Source of the DNA: an uncultured Lachnospiraceae bacterium
GTDB lineage: Bacteria; Bacillota; Clostridia; Lachnospirales; Lachnospiraceae
NCBI GenBank assembly: GCA_902777355.1
Contig: CACYTU010000013.1
Span: 1-64,000, forward strand
Direction: 5' to 3'
Length of the DNA stretch: 64,000 nucleotides
Numbering within the stretch: the stretch's first letter is position 1; every line of letters starts with the position of its first letter. The notes under the pieces were generated by a model, which ran no database searches, was not told the origin of the DNA, and saw nothing but the letters and a program-made list of their open reading frames with translations. The translations under genes were made by a program, and so were the position numbers. Below are positions 17,889-27,600 of this stretch, one piece after another.

Positions 17889-19095
17889 TTGGAAAAAGAC
17901 AGTGATTGCCTTGTGGACTACAGCCGCGGTCTGCCTGCTCTGCCTTCAGGGCTGCAGCGGGACACCAAACCTGGAGGAGCATGGTTCTGCTGCTGCCGAT
18001 CAGGCAGGAGAGACAAAAGAAGAGAGCGCAGCGGAGGGAACAAACAAGGCTTCGGAGAAAGCTTCGGAGGAAGAGACTTCAAAGCAGGCAGCTGAGCTTA
18101 CAGCCACCCCCGCTTCTGTGGAAGTTAATGAAGCTGAGGGAGAGGCAGCAGAAGCTTCGGGAACCAAACTGTCCCCTGCGATGAATGAACTGAAGGAAAA
18201 GATTGAAAAAGAATTCGCGGAAACAGACGGCCGCTGGTCCATGTATCTGTACAGGCTGGATGACGGAGAGGAATTCGGTGTCAACGAAAAGGACTCCATG
18301 ATCTCAGCCAGTCTGATCAAGCTGTTCATTGCGGGCTGCTATTTTGAACAGATTGAGAAAGGCGAGATCGCGGATGATTATCCCAACCAGCTCTATACAA
18401 TGATTTCCGAGAGCAACAATGATTCTACCAACACTCTGATCGATGTCCTCGGTATGGATACCATCAATGAGTTCATCCGGACACACGGATTTGAAGCCAG
18501 CTCGCTGAAACGTAAGATGCTGGAGAAAAACGGGAAGGAAAACTACACCTCTTCGGAGGACTGCGGCCGTGTGCTGCGAGAAGTTTATGAGGGTACCTAT
18601 ATCAACAAAGAAGCATCCGAAAGGATCATGGAAGCCCTGCGAGGACAGATTGCGAGAAACAGGGGCAAGATTCCTGCCGGAGTGCCGGAGGGGGTCGAAA
18701 CAGCCAATAAGACCGGAGAGCTTTTTACAAACGATGAAAACGGGGTCTCGGTGGATGTGCAGAATGACGCGGCGATCATCTTCGAGAAAGGCCGCCCTTA
18801 TGTCCTGGTTGTGATGACCGCGGTTCACTCGGTAGGAGAAGGGGAGATGCACAAGCGGATCGCAAATCTTTCATCAGAGGTCTATACATCAGTGTGCAGC
18901 GCGGAGTACGGCGGGATTGTCACCGCGGAAGACGGCCACGAAGTAGTGGCCGGCAGCACTGGCAGCACTGCAGATGAGAGCAGTGAAAAGGCCGGAGAGG
19001 CAATAAGCGAAGCGAGCAGCCAGGACGGCGACACAGAGGTCGTGCGCGAAGACAAGGCGGTCAGCCTCCCTATAAAAGCTGATGAAGCCCACTGA
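17878..19095 (+). CDS. Class A beta-lactamase-like serine hydrolase lipoprotein
   Basis: 405 residues. Signal peptide with lipobox CLQGC near residue 26, then a Glu/Ala/Ser-rich linker to residue 100. The rest matches the penicillin-binding/beta-lactamase fold: SASLIKLFI is the SxxK motif, SESNNDSTN stands where SDN is expected (here SNN), and ETANKTGEL is KTG. Substrate could be peptidoglycan peptides or beta-lactams; no Glu166-type omega loop can be assigned by eye, so a lactamase role is not claimed. It overlaps the amidase gene and is likely co-translated with it, giving a cell-wall lytic pair on the outer face of the membrane. The C-terminus has a low-complexity tail (AGSTGSTADESSE...). 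Confidence 0.85.
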   Translation: MKNNWKKTVIALWTTAAVCLLCLQGCSGTPNLEEHGSAAADQAGETKEESAAEGTNKASEKASEEETSKQAAELTATPASVEVNEAEGEAAEASGTKLSPAMNELKEKIEKEFAETDGRWSMYLYRLDDGEEFGVNEKDSMISASLIKLFIAGCYFEQIEKGEIADDYPNQLYTMISESNNDSTNTLIDVLGMDTINEFIRTHGFEASSLKRKMLEKNGKENYTSSEDCGRVLREVYEGTYINKEASERIMEALRGQIARNRGKIPAGVPEGVETANKTGELFTNDENGVSVDVQNDAAIIFEKGRPYVLVVMTAVHSVGEGEMHKRIANLSSEVYTSVCSAEYGGIVTAEDGHEVVAGSTGSTADESSEKAGEAISEASSQDGDTEVVREDKAVSLPIKADEAH

Positions 19096-19220
19096 GAAAA
19101 ACCGACCTCATTAAGCGGAAAGCCTGCTGAGAAGACTGACCTCATTAAGCGGAAAGCCCACTGAGAAAAATTGACCTCATTAAGCGGAAAGCCCGCTGAG
19201 AAAAACTGACAGCATCAGGC
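19085..19220 (+). repeat. Four 34/35-bp tandem repeats spanning the stop codon
   Basis: AAGCCCACTGAGAAAA-like units start at 19085, 19120, 19154 and 19189. The first is the end of the serine hydrolase gene with its TGA; every copy keeps the TGA. Confidence 0.9.
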
Positions 19221-19277
19221 GGCAGGAATACATTCCCCTCATTTACCGCATAGAAACCGCATAAAAGGAAAAGACAT

Positions 19278-20102
19278 TTGAGCTATTTTACTTTAAAGAA
19301 CGGAGAAAAACTTTATTATGAGATTCATGGAACCGGGGAGAAGACCATTGTGATGCTCCACGGATGGACCACGACACATGATATCTATGAACCGGTCATA
19401 CCTGAAATCAGCGAACATGCCAGATGTATTGTCTACGACCATAGGGGACACGGGAAAAGCAAAGAGGCAAACAGTGAACAAGTGACCATGGACACGCTGG
19501 CAAAGGATCTGCATGAAATCATCCTTGGGCTTGACCTGCACGACATCACCCTGCTCGGATGGTCTATGGGGGCCGGAGTCGTTTTGAATTACACCCGGCT
19601 TTTCGGCTGCGAAGAAATCGGCCGGATCATTTTGTGTGATATGACACCCAGGCAGATGAATGATGATGACTGGAAACTGGGACTGTACCAGGGACAATAC
19701 ACGAAGGAGGACATGGAGCGGGACAGCGGTGAGGAATTTTACAAGCTCTATTACAAATTCGCGACTGGTGCCATGCCCAAACTGAAGAAAATCCCGGAAA
19801 TACTGCTCCGCCTGCCCCTGAAAAAAAAGCTGGATGAATGCGACACAGATGTGCTGCAGACCCTTTCCGCTTCCATGAAGGAAGAGGATTACAGGGATTG
19901 TGTCGGGCAGATTACAGCCCCCCTTCATTACTTTTACGCAGTGCCGGGTTCTCTGTTCTCCCCTGAGCTGGCAGGCTGGTATGAAGAACATGTCAAGTCT
20001 CCCTTCAGCGCGGTTGTTTTTGAGAACTGCACCCATATGATGATTGAAGACCAGCCCGAAAAGTTCACGGAAGAGGTCATCAAAGTGCTGGACCAGGCAT
20101 GA
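19278..20102 (+). CDS. Alpha/beta fold hydrolase
   Basis: 274 residues, TTG start at 19278 with AAAAGGAAAAG upstream. The catalytic elements of the fold are clear: VMLHGWTTTHDIYEP (oxyanion loop), YDHRGHGKSKEA, the nucleophile elbow LLGWSMGAGVV, and a C-terminal His in FENCTHMMIEDQPEKF. It resembles small soluble esterases/haloperoxidase-like hydrolases; the natural substrate cannot be inferred. A lid domain lies at about residues 130-200. It may be transcribed with the upstream lipoprotein genes, although 180 bp of repeats intervene. Confidence 0.88.
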   Translation: MSYFTLKNGEKLYYEIHGTGEKTIVMLHGWTTTHDIYEPVIPEISEHARCIVYDHRGHGKSKEANSEQVTMDTLAKDLHEIILGLDLHDITLLGWSMGAGVVLNYTRLFGCEEIGRIILCDMTPRQMNDDDWKLGLYQGQYTKEDMERDSGEEFYKLYYKFATGAMPKLKKIPEILLRLPLKKKLDECDTDVLQTLSASMKEEDYRDCVGQITAPLHYFYAVPGSLFSPELAGWYEEHVKSPFSAVVFENCTHMMIEDQPEKFTEEVIKVLDQA

Positions 20103-20275
20103 TCCTGTTGCCCCGGACCAGGGAACGACCTGCTCTCTGCAGGAAAAATCTGCCGGCCAGGCATGATCCTGCTGTCCCGGACCAGGGAACGACCTGCTCT
20201 CTGCAGGAAAAATCTGCCGGCCAGGCATGATTCTGTTGCCCCGGAACAGAACATAACCTGCCTGAGCGCCGGCCT
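20093..20275 (+). repeat. Three 64-bp tandem repeats spanning the stop codon
   Basis: CCAGGCATGATCCTG starts units at 20093, 20157 and 20221 (the third partial and diverged). The first contains the last codons and TGA of the hydrolase. 64 is not a multiple of three. Confidence 0.9.
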
Positions 20276-20328
20276 GCTCCGGTCTGACGGCGGCTGCTGA
20301 TAAAATGCATTGAAAAAAGGAGAAAAAA

Positions 20329-21159
20329 ATGCTCAAGATGATATCCTGGAATGTGGATTCCCTGAATGCCGCCCTGACCTCGACGTCTCCCAGAGCCCAA
20401 CTGTCCAGAGATGTGCTCAAGACCATTCAATATGAAGATGCCGACCTGATTGCGATTCAGGAGACCAAACTGCCCGCCTCAGGACCGGCAAAAAAACATA
20501 AAGAGGCTCTGGCGGAGTATTTTCCGGGCTATCACGCCGAATGGGTCAGCTCGGAACCGCCTGCCAGAAAAGGCTATGCGGGAACCATGGTCCTCTATAA
20601 AGACGGAATGAAGGTCGAGAGGATCATTCCCAGGATCGGAGCACCTGCTCCCATGGATGATGAGGGAAGAATACTTGTCCTTGAGGGCGAAGACTTTTAT
20701 TTTGTGAATGTGTATACGCCGAATGCGGGAGACGGACTCAGGAGACTGAGCGAGCGGCAGGAATGGGATAAGCTCTATGCGGATTATCTGGCGGAACTGG
20801 ACCGGAAAAAGCCTGTGATCGCATGCGGCGACTTCAATGTGGCGCACAGGGAAATCGATCTCGCCCACCCGGAGAGCAATCATATGTCCGCGGGCTTTAC
20901 GGATGAGGAGAGGGAAGGCTTCTCCAACCTGCTGAGCAGGGGATTTACTGATACTTTCAGATATATCCACGGAGATGTGAAGGATGTCTACTCCTGGTGG
21001 GCCCAGAGGATCCGGACCAGCAAGATCAACAACTCCGGATGGAGAATCGATTATTTCCTGGTCAGCGACCGGATCAGGGACAGGGTCAAAAGATCAGAGA
21101 TGATCGACTCAGGGCCCAGGCAGGATCACACACCGATCATGCTGGAAATTGATTTTTAA
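20329..21159 (+). CDS. xth: Exodeoxyribonuclease III (AP endonuclease family)
   Basis: 276 residues, ATG after AAAAGGAGAAAAAA. It is a complete exonuclease III/APE1-type enzyme: MISWNVDSLNA, DLIAIQETKLP (metal-binding Glu), FVNVYTPNAGDG, VIACGDFNVAHREIDL (Asp/Asn), the RIDYFLVSDRI segment and the catalytic DHTPIMLEI at the end. It nicks DNA 5' to abasic sites and has 3'-phosphatase and exonuclease activity in base excision repair. The WWAQRIRTSKINNSGWRIDY loop is as in other bacterial Xth proteins. It stands alone between the hydrolase and the adhesin region. Confidence 0.95.
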   Translation: MLKMISWNVDSLNAALTSTSPRAQLSRDVLKTIQYEDADLIAIQETKLPASGPAKKHKEALAEYFPGYHAEWVSSEPPARKGYAGTMVLYKDGMKVERIIPRIGAPAPMDDEGRILVLEGEDFYFVNVYTPNAGDGLRRLSERQEWDKLYADYLAELDRKKPVIACGDFNVAHREIDLAHPESNHMSAGFTDEEREGFSNLLSRGFTDTFRYIHGDVKDVYSWWAQRIRTSKINNSGWRIDYFLVSDRIRDRVKRSEMIDSGPRQDHTPIMLEIDF

Positions 21160-21596
21160 TAATGACGTGCTTTCTGTGTACGCCATTTATACAGCAGCCG
21201 GCATTTGAGCCGGTTTAGCGCTGCTTATGACGCAACCGTCACGCTCGGTTTCGGGTGTGGCGGTTATGCTGCGTTTAGAGGGCTTTTTCTCTTCGCAAAA
21301 GCCCGGATGACAGATGCCTTTCAACACAGCTTTTCACTTTGGAAGAAATCTCAAAACAGCTCCTCAGGGCTGATGTAGTGTGGCCGGTATGCCTCCCGAG
21401 AGATTCTGTATTCTTCTTGCACGGTCTTTTTTTGCAGGGTTTACGTATTGTTAATATTCACGCAGTATTTTTCGGAAACAGTGTCTATTTTTTTACGGGA
21501 AAAAATATATAATATATAACATGAGACTTTCACGCATATATATTCGCGCATATGAATACTGTCATTGAAAAAGTCCAGTTAATTGTCGAATGTTTT
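21160..21596. other. Non-coding region upstream of first adhesin
   Basis: No gene is seen. A hairpin near 21193-21225 (AGCAG/CTGCT outside CCGGC/GCCGG) and a second at 21281-21305 (GGGCTTTT/AAAAGCCC) follow xth and may end its transcript. Toward the adhesin the DNA becomes AT-rich and contains TATAAT at 21508-21513, a possible -10 element without a clear -35. Confidence 0.5.
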
Positions 21597-21648
21597 ACTA
21601 GTTAAAGCCTGCACACAAAAACTAGTTGTTTTTGAGGCAATTTTCAGA
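21597..21648 (+). promoter_or_regulatory. Conserved leader of adhesin 1
   Basis: ACTAGT at 21597-21602 and 21621-21626 frame GCCTGCACACAAAA; TTTTTGAGGCAATTTTCAG precedes the ATG. Almost the same leader is found before adhesin 2 (29560-29612), so the duplicated unit extends beyond the coding region. GAGG is about 13 nt from the ATG, a rather long spacing. Confidence 0.55.
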
Positions 21649-24600
21649 ATGAATAAAAAAATCGGAGTTTACACAAGAAAGAAATTTCATAAAAAACGCT
21701 GGCGGCAGTTCGCCTTCATGATGGCATGCATTGTGGTATTCTGCACTACGTATGCCCTTCTTCTTCCTGCGGTCACACTCGAAAAGAAGGCCGCGTGCGG
21801 CCTTGAAGAACATCAGCATGAAGAAAGCTGTTATGAAGACCGTTTGGTCTGCGGACAGGAGGAGAGCGGGGAACACCGGCATTCAGATATCTGCTACCGG
21901 AAGGTATTGGCATGCGGAAAAGAAGTTCACGTACATTCTGCTGACTGCTTTCAGGACAAGTTCCTGGAAGGAGCAATGGACGGAGACTTCCTGGCAGATT
22001 ATACCGGGGAAGACGCCGGGACATCTCTTTTGGAAGCGGCGGCGGACGCCGGGGAAGAGACCGGAACATCTCTTTTGGAAGAGAAGGAGGACGCCGGGGA
22101 TACAGCTGTGAATGAACAGGCAGCTGACTCAGCCCTGGATTTAGAAGCAGAGGAAGCCGAAGAAACTGCCGGAGAAGCTCAAACCCTGTCGGAAGAGATT
22201 GCCGTCGGAGAAGTCGGATCAGATGAAGAGCACTCCGCGGGGGAAGCCGAAGCAGCAGAGAACCAGTTCTCTGAAGAGGAGGGCTTCGAAGCAGGGGAGA
22301 ACCTGACGGAAGAGACGGAAGAGACTGTCAGCGGGGAAACCGGATCAGTTGAAGAGAACCCCGCAGGACAAACCGGATCAGTTAAAGAGAACTCCTCAGA
22401 GGAAAGTGAAACGGCACAGGAACAGTCCTCTGCGGAGGAAGCTGCCGCAGAAGCGGAAACCCCGTCGGAAGAAACACTTGGCGAAACTATCGGCGAGAAC
22501 GCCGGTGCGACAACAGAACAGACGACACCGGACGAAATGGCGGTAAATGAGGCTGCGCCCGTACAGGGAGTTGCAGCCGATTTGGCATGCCAGGGACAGG
22601 ACTATGAAGTGACTGTCACTGCCGGAGAAGAAGCAGGCATCCCCGAGGGTGCCTCCCTTAGTGTATCCGAAATTATGCCTGAGACGTCCGCAGACAATAC
22701 AGACACAGATAATAATACTGACACAGAGCTGACATACGAGGAATATGCATCCCGGACAGAAGAGGCTCTGGGTCTGGAGAAAGCTTCTGATTTCAATATC
22801 CGGCTTTTTGATATCAAAATTGTCGATGCTTATGGAGAAAAGATCAAGATTCAGGCCCCTGTGGACGTGAAAATCCAGCTGACCGATCAGGAAGGCAGCA
22901 ATGTTTCGAATGCTCAGGTCGTGCACTTTGCGGATGAAACGAATGAAACAGACATCGCAGAGGGAACGAACGGAACAGAGAAAACAGATACCGAAACTCT
23001 TTCTGAACCTGCAGAAAAAACTTCAACGACCCCTTCGAGAAATGCTGCAGCAGGTAAAGCTAAAAAGATCAAAAAGGCTGCGAAAGCTAAAAAAGAGAAA
23101 AAATGCGATGTAATCCAGGATGTGACTGTCGAAGCCGGAATGCTGCCGGAAGACGGGACCTCCCTCTCCTTTGTAACGGAAGGATTTTCAGTCTTTGCGG
23201 TTGTCAGGACAACAATCGAGAAGACTGTCCTGGCCAGCGATGGACATAACTATCGCATTACTGCGACCTATGGAGCCGAAACAGGCATTCCGGATGAGGC
23301 AGATCTCAGCGTAGAGGAGATTACAGAAGACTCCTCTGTTTATAATGAATATGCGTCAAAGACTGAGAAAGCACTTGGCAGGGAAGAGGGGAGTGCAGGG
23401 TACATTCGGCTGTTTGATATTAAGATTGTTGATGAAAAGGGCGAAAAGATTCAGCCTAAGGAAGGTAGTACCGTTGATGTGAAAATCGAACTGGCAGACG
23501 CTCAGAGCGCCGGCCTCAATGTCGTACATTTTTCCGACGGGGCCGAGAACGGAGATGTGGTGGAGGCTTCCATCCGTGACGCCGATGACGGGAAGACTGT
23601 TAGCTTTGTGGCAGACGGATTCTCGATTTATGCAATCACAGACGAGCCGGGTGAAAACGCCCGGATTGGTTATCGCTTCTGGTACAATGACGGCACTCAG
23701 AACGTTCTGCTGTCAACTCAGTATTTCCGGTATAAGGATGTGCATCCAAGCGAAGGGACCGCCTTGACGATCAACGAACCCAGTATTCCGAACATTGACA
23801 GCACAACCTGGAATCGTATTTTCAGAGGCTGGAGCAAGACAACCTTTAATGACAATGACAGCAACCTGATTACAGTGGAAACACTTAATACCGAGTTGAA
23901 TGGACTGGCGGAAAACGACTATACAGAAGGCACATTCGTTGATCTTTTCGCAAACCTTAAAGATGTATATTACGTAACTTACGTGGATGTGAATCCCAAC
24001 AATATTCTTGCCACAGAAATTGTCCCTAAGGCAGAGTCAGGTAATACCACATTTAATATTAAACCGGAATCTGAACTGCGCCCTACGATCGACTCTGATA
24101 CAGTTCTTCAGGGTTGGTATGACATAAACATTCCCGATACAGTGTATCTCCCTAATCAGGGAAATGTTGTTGTCGATAAAAATATCACACTGTACCCGAA
24201 AATTGAAGGAGGATACTGGCTAATCTTCGATGACAATGACCTTGTGGATGACGGCAATGGCAATATGGTCAGCGGCGGCGCAAGCTTTACTCCCCCCGCG
24301 TTTTATTTGGATGAAGCGACACAGGAGCCTGACAAACCTGTATGGGCGGGATATGAATTTGGCGGCTGGTATACTGACCGGGAATGCACAACGCCGTTTA
24401 CATTCGGTGAAAACCTTTCCCATGACACTACTGTTTATGCAAAGTGGATCCCTTCGGCATCGCAATACCGTGTGATATATTGGAAACAACGAACGACAGA
24501 TACATATGATGCTGCTGAATCAGATAAAACATATGATTATGCGGGAAGCCGATTAGTTGATACAGGCGTGGTTACTGGCCAAGTGGTAACATTATCAAAT

Positions 24601-27600
24601 TCTGATACCAGGGTATATGGTGCAGGAGGAAGTTCGGGTGAATCCGATCAGGAGTATTTCACCTATAATGCGGCTAAAACAGATCAGTCTATTACCGTAA
24701 AAGCTGATGGAAGTTCCGTTTTGAACGTTTACTATGACCGACAGGTTATAACGATTAATTTTACCGGAAATCTATATCATTATGAGGAGACTGACTCGAC
24801 AACTGGTGAGCTGTACGCATATGTTAATGGTGAGTATGTAAGGGTCTATTTTGACGATGAAGGGAATCCTTATACTATTTCCACCGAAACGGTTACAAAT
24901 CATTTAACCTACACGGGCACTCGTTATTACGCGGTTAATAATGACAATGATAATGATCCTGAAAAGTATTTTTTATATAATAATATCATGACTCGAATAT
25001 ATCGTTCCGGTAGCCGCTGGTACAGGACATGGAATGGTGGCAATTCCTATTCTAACAGAGTTACTAATCCAGGCACGATCTATGCTGTAAGTAACAATAA
25101 TACCGGTACTCAGTATACAGATCACGGAACAGTATTGATTTATGAAGACGGTGAATGGAAGTATGAAGATACGGAGACTGTAACCACAAATATTCCTTAT
25201 ACCGGCACTGTGTACAAATATGTTTCACAAAACGGGTTGACATTAAAGGGGCTTTATGGCCGTTCAATGTATCCCGGCGAATGGCCGACAGCAGTCAGTT
25301 ATGGTAATGAACAATGGTGGCGATTTGCTAATAATAATGGCAGTAATACAACATTAAATGCTCCTTGGAATTCATATAGAATATCACCGGCAGCATCTTC
25401 AGCACAAATATTAAGTAGAACATGGAATCTAACGCAGACATCTAAGAGTACAGGTCAGAATATATATTATTATGGCGAAGATATAGAGGGAAATTATTCA
25501 ATCCTGTTGGCTGAAACTGCACGTGGCAGTACTTCTAGCTTAACAGTAAATAGTGAGAAGTTTTACGGATATGAAACTGATTATTGGACATATGGCGTTG
25601 ATGGTACGAAAAACTACCTAAATGGTGGTCAGACATCTATATCTACTTCATATTACAGCACCACAAGACCTCTCTATATTTATTACAGACGTGATAAATA
25701 TTCACTGACATTTTATACAAACAATGGCAGCAATCAGGTAGATATTGTATCAAATGTTCCTTATGAAAAATCGCTTTCTTCGTACGCAAATCATAATGAG
25801 GGGCAGCGTAGCGGGTACTATTTCCTTGGTTGGTATTCTGATCCTAGTTGTACGGAAGTATTTGATTTTTCACAGACAATGCCTCACAACGAGGTTGCGG
25901 TCTACGGCAAGTGGAGACTGGAGCGTTTCCGAATTGTAATCGAACCGGGAGCAAACAATGTGTATATGGGCAGCCAGACCACTCGGTTCCGTCTGGACTA
26001 CGACGAGCGGATCGACGGTGGCCTGCTTGAAACCGCGACCCGTGCTGGATATATCCTCGACGGATGGTATACGGATCCGGATTTCACGAACCGTTTTTTG
26101 TTCAGCAGTCCGGTCAATGCTTCCACCCCCGGCGTGGATATGACATACCATGATTCTCCTAACTGGGCGGCGGCACGCGCGGCCTACGGAGATGACACGG
26201 AGGCATATGATAATGTGCGTGGTATCCTTCATCTGTATGCCAAATGGGTTCCCGATCCCAGCAGCACGGGTATCAATGTCGTCTATGATCCGGGCGACGC
26301 GGCGATTTATGATTCCCTCGGGGCACTACTGACAACAGTCCCAATCGATACGAGCATGTACGGTTTTGACGGCACTTCTACTGCCCGTGAAGCGCCCTCC
26401 AACTATAATGATTTATACACGTTCAAATACTGGGAGGCTGCAACAGAAGATGGAGAAATAGTGCACTTTTATCCCGGTGAACCGGTCATGTTGGCCGACC
26501 TGACTTTCACGGATCAAATCTATGATGAGGGAACCGGGGAACTGGTCAGGAAAACAGTTACACTACGTGCTGTTTATGATCAGACAGGCGATCCCTCCCG
26601 CATGACGCATATTACTTACGACGGAAATACATTTACAGACAATCTGTACAGTGGGTCTTCGGCAGAAATGCGTGGCGAGACGAGGGACGGTACACACCGT
26701 TATTCAGTTACACTGGATGAGGCAATCAACGAGACAATCACACTGCCTTCCGCAGATGATTTTTATCTAGAAGGCTGGGAACTGGCTGGCTGGTCGTTCA
26801 CGGAAGGGACCTATGCGGAGCAGGTGGCTGCGGCTACTCCGGAGGCACCGAACTTTACTCCGGGTCAGAGGGTCGCGGCGGACAATCTGATTGTCAGCAG
26901 CCTGAACAATGAGGAAAACACGCTCTATGCCATGTGGCAGCCAAAAGAATACAACGTGACGGTCAGACAGGTGATCGAAGAAGGAGTGCCCCTCAACAAT
27001 TTTGCATATGTTTACAGGCGGGGTGTGGAGAATAATATAGAGAGTTCAACAGAGCAGGTAAAAACGCTGACCGGGAGCAATTCGTCATTTACTGAAGAAC
27101 ATTTCGAGTATTATGATCGGGCAGGACATGTCATTCGCATAACGACTCCAACTCCGACGGATGACACTTACGATGTCCGTGTAAATGCGGTTGTGACCAA
27201 GGATGATGGCACCACAGAAATCCTGAATCCGACGGCGGCAGGAGATTATCAGATTCTCGGTGATGTCGTGATTACCTACACATATTCTTTGAAAGTACCG
27301 GTAAAACTGCAAAAACGCGACGCCACAAATCACAGCACGACTCTCACAGGAGCGGAATTTGTCCTTACACCTGTTGAATTTAATACGTCTACTCAGAGAT
27401 GGGAAAACGCAGGTTCCGGCAGGACAATCACCATCGATGCCGCAACGATTGAACAGTATCTGCAGGAAGGCACCTACCGCATCACGGAAACAAATGCTCC
27501 GGATCAGTATGCAAAAATCAGTGAAGATCTGTATTTGACAGTAAAAAAAGACGAGTCGTTCACGCTTTTTACTGCAAGCGGAGGTACAGTTGATTCTTCG

